A stretch of DNA of 46,124 nt from UMGS1696 sp045643285 (lineage in GTDB: Bacteria > Bacillota > Clostridia > Oscillospirales > CAG-272). This document shows positions 42,227 to 46,124 of this stretch, piece after piece (the stretch's first letter is position 1; each line of letters opens with the position of its first letter). The stretch lies in assembly GCA_045643285.1 (NCBI GenBank), contig JAZUKN010000098.1, positions 1-46,124 of the forward strand, in the 5' to 3' direction. A model generated the notes under the pieces. The model was given only the letters and a program-made list of their open reading frames with translations. It was not told the origin of the DNA and did no database searches. A program made the position numbers and the translations under genes.

Positions 42227-43516
42227 GTGGTGGTAAACGAAGACAAAGTATATATCTGCATCGACCTCAAGTCGTTTTTCGCTTCGGTCGAATGCGTTGA
42301 GCGCGGGCTTGATCCGATGAAAACACTGCTCGTCGTGGCAGACCCCGAAAGAGAAAAAGGCACGATCTGCCTTGCTGTCACACCTGCGATGAAAGCGCTC
42401 GGAGTCCGCAACAGATGCCGTGTTTTTGAGATACCGTCAAATATAAAATACATTATGGCGCCGCCCAGGATGCAGAAATACATTGACTACGCCGCCGAGA
42501 TATACGGGATCTATCTGCGCTATATCTCAGCCAACGACATCTTCGTCTACTCGATAGACGAGGCGTTCATCGACATAACTCCGTACATGAAAAAATATTC
42601 GATGAACGGGCGCGAATTTGCGCTGTTTCTGATGAACAAAATTTCGGATGAGCTTGGTATCCGTGCAACTGCCGGCATCGGAACGAATCTGTATCTGACA
42701 AAGATCGCGCTCGACATAACGGCAAAGCATTCACCGGATTTCATCGGGTATCTCGACACGGAATCGTACCGCGAAACGCTGTGGGATCACAAGCCGCTCA
42801 CGGATTTCTGGCACATCGGCGAGGGTACGGCGCGTCGGCTCGCAAAGTGCGGCATTTACACAATGCGGCAGATCGCCATGATGGACGAGGAGATTTTATA
42901 TAAAATTTTCGGCATAGACGCGGAGCTTCTCATCGACCACGCATGGGGACGGGAGCCGACGACTATGGCTGACATAAAGGCGTACCGTCCGAAGACAAAT
43001 TCCCTATCGAGCGGACAGGTGCTCATGCGCGACTATTCATTCGACGAAGCTCGGATCGTACTCCGTGAAATGGCTGATATGCTCGCGCTCGACATGGTGG
43101 ACAAAAACGTCGTCACAGAGTCGCTTACGCTGTGGATCGGCTACAGTGCGAAAGTTCCCGCAGAACCGGCGCGCGGCTCGGTTTCGCTCGATTTACGCAC
43201 CAACTCGGACAGGCTCATCATTCCCGCACTGACGCGGATATACGATACTGTAGTCGACCGTTCCCTGCTCGTGCGGAGAATAAACATCACGGCAAACGCC
43301 ATAGTCGACGCCGATTTTGCCGAAGGTCAGATAAGCATGATACGCGACGAACGGCTCGACGAAACGCTCTACAAAAGTAGAGCTATACAGAAAACGGTGC
43401 TGTCGCTCAAGCAAAGATACGGCGTTGACGCGGTGCTCAAGGGAATGAACTTTGAGCCTGCCGCCACTGCAAGAGCGCGGATACATCAGATAGGAGGGCA
43501 CAAAAGCGGTGTATAG
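42227..43516 (+). CDS. Y-family (UmuC/UvrX-like) translesion DNA polymerase
   Basis: 429-residue error-prone polymerase. The palm motif IDLKSFFASVECVERGLDP at the N-terminus, YSIDEAFIDIT with the catalytic Asp-Glu pair, and IGIGTNLYLTKIALDITAKH are typical; the helix-hairpin-helix segment HIGEGTARRLAKCGI follows, then a little-finger domain with LREMADMLALDMVDKN. A closing basic tail is present, but no clear beta-clamp motif was seen. The GTG start at 42227 is six bases after AAAGGCGG; the next codon is also GTG. Control by LexA fits an SOS role. It is coupled by overlap to a YolD-like partner. Confidence 0.93.
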   Translation: MVVNEDKVYICIDLKSFFASVECVERGLDPMKTLLVVADPEREKGTICLAVTPAMKALGVRNRCRVFEIPSNIKYIMAPPRMQKYIDYAAEIYGIYLRYISANDIFVYSIDEAFIDITPYMKKYSMNGREFALFLMNKISDELGIRATAGIGTNLYLTKIALDITAKHSPDFIGYLDTESYRETLWDHKPLTDFWHIGEGTARRLAKCGIYTMRQIAMMDEEILYKIFGIDAELLIDHAWGREPTTMADIKAYRPKTNSLSSGQVLMRDYSFDEARIVLREMADMLALDMVDKNVVTESLTLWIGYSAKVPAEPARGSVSLDLRTNSDRLIIPALTRIYDTVVDRSLLVRRINITANAIVDADFAEGQISMIRDERLDETLYKSRAIQKTVLSLKQRYGVDAVLKGMNFEPAATARARIHQIGGHKSGV

Positions 43517-43853
43517 TCAGAGAAAGAAAATGGCGGTCAGCGACAGAGCGAAGCAGTTTGCGCCGTTCTCGGCTTTGACGGGGCTTGAAAGTGCGCTCGC
43601 GCGCAAGGAAGCCGAGCTTTTATATGAAGAGAAAAAGCTGTTATCGGAAGAAATGATCGCATCGATAAACCGCGTCTTGTGCAAGGTCGAGGAAGGAATG
43701 ACGGTTCGTGCGGAATACTACGACACGCAGATAAAGCGGTACGTCACAGTACGCGGAGAGGTCGAAGTCAACGACCGGCTGTACGGGACGGTACGGATAG
43801 GCGGTCGGGTGATACTGTACGACGAGATCGCGGGAATAGAGATAATAAAATGA
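43509..43853 (+). CDS. YolD-like protein
   Basis: 114-residue protein of the YolD-like group usually encoded beside UvrX/UmuC-type polymerases. The N-terminal motif MAVSDRAKQFAPFSALTGLESAL is characteristic, followed by a charged helix and a small beta-domain (VRGEVEVNDRLYGTVRIGGRVILYDEI). GTG at 43509 is ten bases after GGAGGG and overlaps the polymerase stop by eight bases; the internal ATG (43530) is less well placed. It is assumed to assist or regulate the polymerase in the SOS response. Confidence 0.88.
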   Translation: MYSQRKKMAVSDRAKQFAPFSALTGLESALARKEAELLYEEKKLLSEEMIASINRVLCKVEEGMTVRAEYYDTQIKRYVTVRGEVEVNDRLYGTVRIGGRVILYDEIAGIEIIK

Positions 43854-44023
43854 TATCCGTTCTGCGAACGGATGATATACCTTCGGTATGATATCGCACT
43901 TCGTGCGATGATATACGCTTCGCGTATGTATAATATTTGAGTTAAGCGAAAATATATCATGCTCGCGTAAGCAAGTATATTATACAACACCTACCGTATA
44001 TCATATCGCGTAAGCGATATATC
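43854..44023. repeat. Array of mini-hairpins with constant GAT joiners
   Basis: Four palindromes follow one another with exactly the same three-base joiner GAT: ATCCGTTC-TGC-GAACGGAT (43855-43873), ATACC-TTC-GGTAT (43877-43889), ATCGCAC-TTC-GTGCGAT (43893-43909), ATACGC-TTC-GCGTAT (43913-43927). A larger stem GTATAATAT / ATATTATAC (43928-43936 with 43977-43985) and a last hairpin ATATCGC-GTAA-GCGATAT (44003-44020) complete the block. Stems differ in sequence while the ends (AT...AT), joiners and most loops are constant. The array begins right after the YolD stop codon. Confidence 0.85.
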
Positions 44024-44193
44024 ATTTTTAATAAAAAAATACCTCCGATTTTGAATGATTTTTACACCCAATAAATCGAAAGTATTTATTGCTATGAGCA
44101 AAAAAGTTTATAGGCTCGCTGTCCGCTCTCATACCTATGAAGGCAAACCTTCATTGGATAGCCGAAATCCCCGCAACACGCTCCACAAGCGGC
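44024..44193. other. Gap between hairpin array and spo0A-like fragment
   Basis: 170 bases with no gene. An AT-rich segment is followed by one palindrome, ATGAAGG-CAAA-CCTTCAT (44136-44153). Confidence 0.6.
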
Positions 44194-44412
44194 TCAGCGG
44201 ATTTTATATTTCAGCCTGAGATTGTCGGCGATCATCGCTATGAATTCCGAATTCGTGGGCTTTCCGCGCGAGTTCTGTATCGTATAGCCGAAGTAGGAAT
44301 TGAGCGTTTCCACGTCGCCTCTGTCCCACGCGACCTCGATGGCGTGATTGACTTCATCTCTTCGAGATTCGTCAATCAGGGGGACGGCTCGCCTGTTTTT
44401 TGCTGTCACCAA
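44194..44412 (-). pseudogene. spo0A-like C-terminal fragment
   Basis: 72 codons matching the last part of the Spo0A DNA-binding domain: HAIEVAWDRGDVETLNSYFGYT and KPTNSEFIAMIADNLRL are close to the C-terminus of Spo0A, which normally has about 260 residues. The receiver domain and the first half of the DNA-binding domain are missing; in-frame TAA lies just upstream. GTG at 44412 and TTG at 44415 are possible starts but lack a ribosome binding site. Yet a good promoter sits 60 bases upstream. It is either a remnant of spo0A or a 3' duplicate left by integration of an element. Expression as a short protein is uncertain. Confidence 0.7.
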
Positions 44413-44447
44413 GTGATATTTGATTTATAGGTCACTTAGTTCTTTTT

Positions 44448-44469
44448 TTGCCGATTTTTCTATCGGCAA
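44448..44469. repeat. Small hairpin in the leader of the spo0A-like fragment
   Basis: TTGCCGAT-TTTTCT-ATCGGCAA, at the expected transcription start of the minus-strand promoter. On the minus strand it is followed by A-run, not T-run, so it is not a terminator. Confidence 0.55.
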
Positions 44470-44473
44470 CCTA

Positions 44474-44503
44474 AATATAGCAAAACGACAATACCCTTGT
44501 CAA
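44474..44503 (-). promoter_or_regulatory. Promoter facing the spo0A-like fragment
   Basis: Minus strand TTGACA (44498-44503), 18-base spacer, TATATT (44474-44479). Transcription would run into the 72-codon fragment. An inverted repeat AAGTGA/TCACTT (around 44410-44437) lies between them. Confidence 0.62.
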
Positions 44504-44570
44504 CAGCTATACCGACTGATTCTTGTGAACTTTTTGTAAACATCTCGAAACAACTGAAAATCATCTTCTT

Positions 44571-44605
44571 ATCGTCTTTCAAGCACCTATGAAAGACGAT
44601 TTTTT
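44571..44605 (+). terminator. Orphan intrinsic terminator
   Basis: Perfect 11-bp stem ATCGTCTTTCA / TGAAAGACGAT (44571-44581 with 44590-44600) followed by TTTTTT on the plus strand. No plus-strand gene ends upstream of it after 43853. It could end a small RNA or act as an insulator ahead of the cassette promoter. The rest of 44413-44783 shows no gene. Confidence 0.72.
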
Positions 44606-44697
44606 CATCTTCGATCAACTATGTATCAACTTATCTTTGGGTACTTTACAACTTCTTTTTATAGACCCATTAGAGTCCCTCAATATACTGATGCCTA

Positions 44698-44706
44698 TGA
44701 TATAAT
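44698..44706 (+). promoter_or_regulatory. Extended -10 promoter of the small-protein cassette
   Basis: TG-A-TATAAT (44698-44706) with no consensus -35 at the right distance. Transcription would begin about 70 bases before the ATG at 44784, which has AGGAG upstream. Confidence 0.6.
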
Positions 44707-44783
44707 ATAGTCACAGAGAGGGAGAGAAAAACAAACTCTACTGAATAAAAAATTTTAAAAATATTATGAAAGGAGTTTCAATC

Positions 44784-45128
44784 ATGAAACTTAGCTACGA
44801 AAAAAAGACAATCACTATCACCAAGGCAGAAGCAAAGAAGGCATCAATCTACGGAACAGATGAATACAACAATCTTGTAAACATCCGCAAAGACTTCCCC
44901 AACTTCAAAATCGTAATCAAAGAAGCACCCAAAAGAACAAAGCCCATAAAGAGACTGACATTTGAGGCAATGCGGCACTACATTGAATCGAAGAATGATT
45001 CCGAAGCCCTCGCTGAGTTTATTGAAATGACAGGCAATATCGACAAAGTGTTCAATAAAAGTTATGGCGCAGTCAAAAAAAGGTTCTTAGAGCACTACCC
45101 CGAACTCGACGAAACAAAAGCTGCATAA
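44784..45128 (+). CDS. Small accessory protein, paralogue 1
   Basis: 114 residues, ATG with AAAGGAG upstream. Basic, soluble, no signal peptide or membrane helix. It aligns end to end with the next gene product: KKTITITKAEAKKASIYGTDEYNNLVNIRKDFPNFKIV, a lysine-rich linker, RLTFEAMRHYIES and KKRFLEHYPEL at the end. I recall similar unnamed proteins from mobile elements of gut Bacillota but cannot assign a function. It is first of a three-gene cassette with strong ribosome binding sites. Confidence 0.82.
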   Translation: MKLSYEKKTITITKAEAKKASIYGTDEYNNLVNIRKDFPNFKIVIKEAPKRTKPIKRLTFEAMRHYIESKNDSEALAEFIEMTGNIDKVFNKSYGAVKKRFLEHYPELDETKAA

Positions 45129-45149
45129 AAAATAAAGGAGATAAAGACA

Positions 45150-45524
45150 ATGGCTAACAAGGTAAGGATTGATTACGCGAATAAGCGTATCGTAATGGAC
45201 AGAGAGTTTGCGAAGCGTTCCGCTATCGACGGCTCAGAAGAGTTCCTCATGCTTCAGACCGCACTTGAAACTTTTCCGAAGTTCAAGTTGGTAAGGCATG
45301 AAATCAAGAAAACACCCAAAGAGAGCTACAAGGGACTCAATTCAGAGTACATCAGAGTCTATGTTGAAGCAAATGGTTCTGATGAACAGAAGACAAAGTA
45401 TGAAGAGCTCGTCGCTCTTTCCAAGTGTCACTCAATTCGATTCCCAAAGATCAAGAGTTGGTTTCTCAAAGCCTTCCCTGAAATCAAGGAATATAACAAA
45501 TCTGACAGAAAGGAGGCTGCATAA
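45150..45524 (+). CDS. Small accessory protein, paralogue 2
   Basis: 124 residues, ATG with AAAGGAG upstream. Same architecture as the previous gene: N-terminal beta-helix unit KRIVMDREFAKRSAIDGSEE, FPKFKLV, a basic linker KKTPKESYKGL, then NSEYIRVYVEANG and the end motif FPKIKSWFLKAFPEIKEY. Sequence has diverged strongly outside these anchors, so the duplication is old or the copies have specialised. A nucleic-acid-binding role is suggested only by the basic linker. Confidence 0.82.
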   Translation: MANKVRIDYANKRIVMDREFAKRSAIDGSEEFLMLQTALETFPKFKLVRHEIKKTPKESYKGLNSEYIRVYVEANGSDEQKTKYEELVALSKCHSIRFPKIKSWFLKAFPEIKEYNKSDRKEAA

Positions 45525-45525
45525 T

Positions 45526-45876
45526 ATGCCTCGCACAAGTTATCCTAACCAACTGACAGTAATTATCCACCGCGAAAAACCTGAAAGAGATTTTCTCCAA
45601 ATAAAAAAAGAGAACTTCTACAACGCATACAGAGAACTCAACGCAACCGCGACAATTCTCTACCTTTACCTCGTCGGCAATGCTGACAATTACGAACTTG
45701 CCCTTTCCCCACAAGCTATCTTCAACGCAATGGGAATGCCTGAATCTACTTATCGCGACCAAAAGAGAAAACTCATAGAAAATGGCTATCTCGTCAGGAG
45801 AGGGACAAGCAACATCTATGATTTCTATGAAACACCTCGTCTGCCGCAAACGTCGTCCGTTGTGTATCAATTCTAA
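45526..45876 (+). CDS. Winged-helix protein, possible replication-initiator relative
   Basis: 116 residues from ATG 45526, preceded by AAAGGAGG and overlapping nothing; it starts one base after the previous stop. The central region NAYRELNATATILYLYL ... LSPQAIFNAMGMPESTYRDQKRKLIENGYLVRRG has the shape of a winged helix-turn-helix, as in the N-terminal domain of several plasmid and phage replication proteins. The C-terminal catalytic or second domain is absent. It may be a regulator of the cassette or a remnant initiator. A long inverted repeat follows directly. Confidence 0.72.
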   Translation: MPRTSYPNQLTVIIHREKPERDFLQIKKENFYNAYRELNATATILYLYLVGNADNYELALSPQAIFNAMGMPESTYRDQKRKLIENGYLVRRGTSNIYDFYETPRLPQTSSVVYQF

Positions 45877-45880
45877 AAAA

Positions 45881-45983
45881 AGGAACAGAACGGGTTTCGC
45901 AAACGGCGTTTGTGAAATCAACGCGAGAACCGTTTCTCTCTTGCGGAAACCGCGTTTCACACACGAAATCCGTTCTGTTTCCT
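45881..45983. repeat. 103-base nested inverted repeat
   Basis: Outer arms AGGAACAGAACGGGTTTCG (45881-45899) and CGAAATCCGTTCTGTTTCCT (45964-45983) pair almost fully. Inside are TGTGAAA/TTTCACA (45911-45917 with 45955-45961), ACGCG/CGCGT (45921-45925 with 45951-45955), and hairpin CAAAC-GGC-GTTTG (45900-45912). There is no T-run, so it is not a simple terminator. Confidence 0.8.
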
Positions 45984-46070
45984 ACGGCATTTATCAGAGA
46001 AATAGATAATAACAGACACTTTCAGATATTTCATAGATAGTTATAGATAGCGACCGATTTCCAACAGAAG

Positions 46071-46097
46071 CACTCAATCAAGTTGAGTGTTTTTTAT
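46071..46097 (+). terminator. Terminator of the small-protein cassette
   Basis: Stem CACTCAA / TTGAGTG with 5-base loop followed by TTTTTTATTT. It lies about 195 bases after the last stop codon, so the nested inverted repeat would be part of the transcript. Confidence 0.82.
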
Positions 46098-46124
46098 TTG
46101 AATGGCTATAACACCTCGTCGATA

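Noticed and set aside
43854..44023. CRISPR array
   Set aside because: Units have variable palindromic sequence and constant 3-base joiners, the reverse of constant repeats with variable spacers, and no cas genes are present.
1..46124. tRNA, rRNA or transposase genes
   Set aside because: No T-loop-like sequences in tRNA context, no rRNA segments and no transposase or integrase reading frames were recognised.

Overview
The window reads as a chromosome segment from an anaerobic member of the Bacillota, most likely class Clostridia and probably an uncultured gut lineage. Evidence for this is the NADH-linked [FeFe] hydrogenase operon with its sensory cassette, an ECF vitamin transporter with ThiT, a Spo0A-type C-terminal segment, ClpE, a YolD/Y-family polymerase pair, consensus sigma-A promoters (TTGACA-17-TATAAT) and strong AGGAGG ribosome binding sites. 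Most of the DNA is of balanced GC content. Clear AT-rich exceptions are the orphan gene near 17 kb and parts of the right end.

Layout. 1-5.4 kb: an SOS-like promoter drives a minus-strand operon of a TerB-N/TerB-C protein, a BrxD-like ATPase and an Lhr-like helicase cut by the window edge. 5.4-12.3 kb: a complete oligopeptide ABC importer operon (oppB-C-D-F-A), in which the OppC permease carries a roughly 270-residue extracytoplasmic insertion with B-repeat and calcium-loop-like motifs. 12.6-17.7 kb: plus-strand DUF1846, a GH127 glycosidase, a ThuA-like protein and an AT-rich orphan gene with uracil-DNA-glycosylase-like features. 17.8-19 kb: a Gfo/Idh/MocA oxidoreductase. 19.1-28.5 kb: an eleven-gene minus-strand hydrogenase operon headed by an Mrp/NBP35 iron-sulfur carrier. 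It encodes the HydA, HydB and HydC (NuoE-like) subunits, with a block of sensory genes (two DRTGG proteins, two HATPase proteins, an H-cluster-like Fe-S protein and a PHP protein) between HydC and HydB.

28.6-39.2 kb: a second long minus-strand series running ecfA1-ecfA2-ecfT-truA-DUF5711-cvpA-clpE and ending in a P-type-ATPase homologue that has lost every catalytic motif. 39.2-42.1 kb: a class I methyltransferase, ruvC, and thiT under a TPP riboswitch with its own intrinsic terminator. ThiT is the natural substrate-binding partner of the nearby ECF module. 42.1-43.9 kb: a Y-family DNA polymerase and a YolD-like partner behind two LexA-type boxes. 43.9-46.1 kb: an accessory-looking region with an array of mini-hairpins, a 3' fragment of a spo0A-like gene, a three-gene cassette of two paralogous small proteins plus a winged-helix protein, and a long nested inverted repeat.

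The points most worth following are the putative SOS control of the TerB/BrxD/Lhr operon, the OppC insertion, the catalytically dead P-type ATPase homologue, and the regular GAT-joined hairpin array. No tRNA, rRNA, CRISPR array or transposase gene was recognised.
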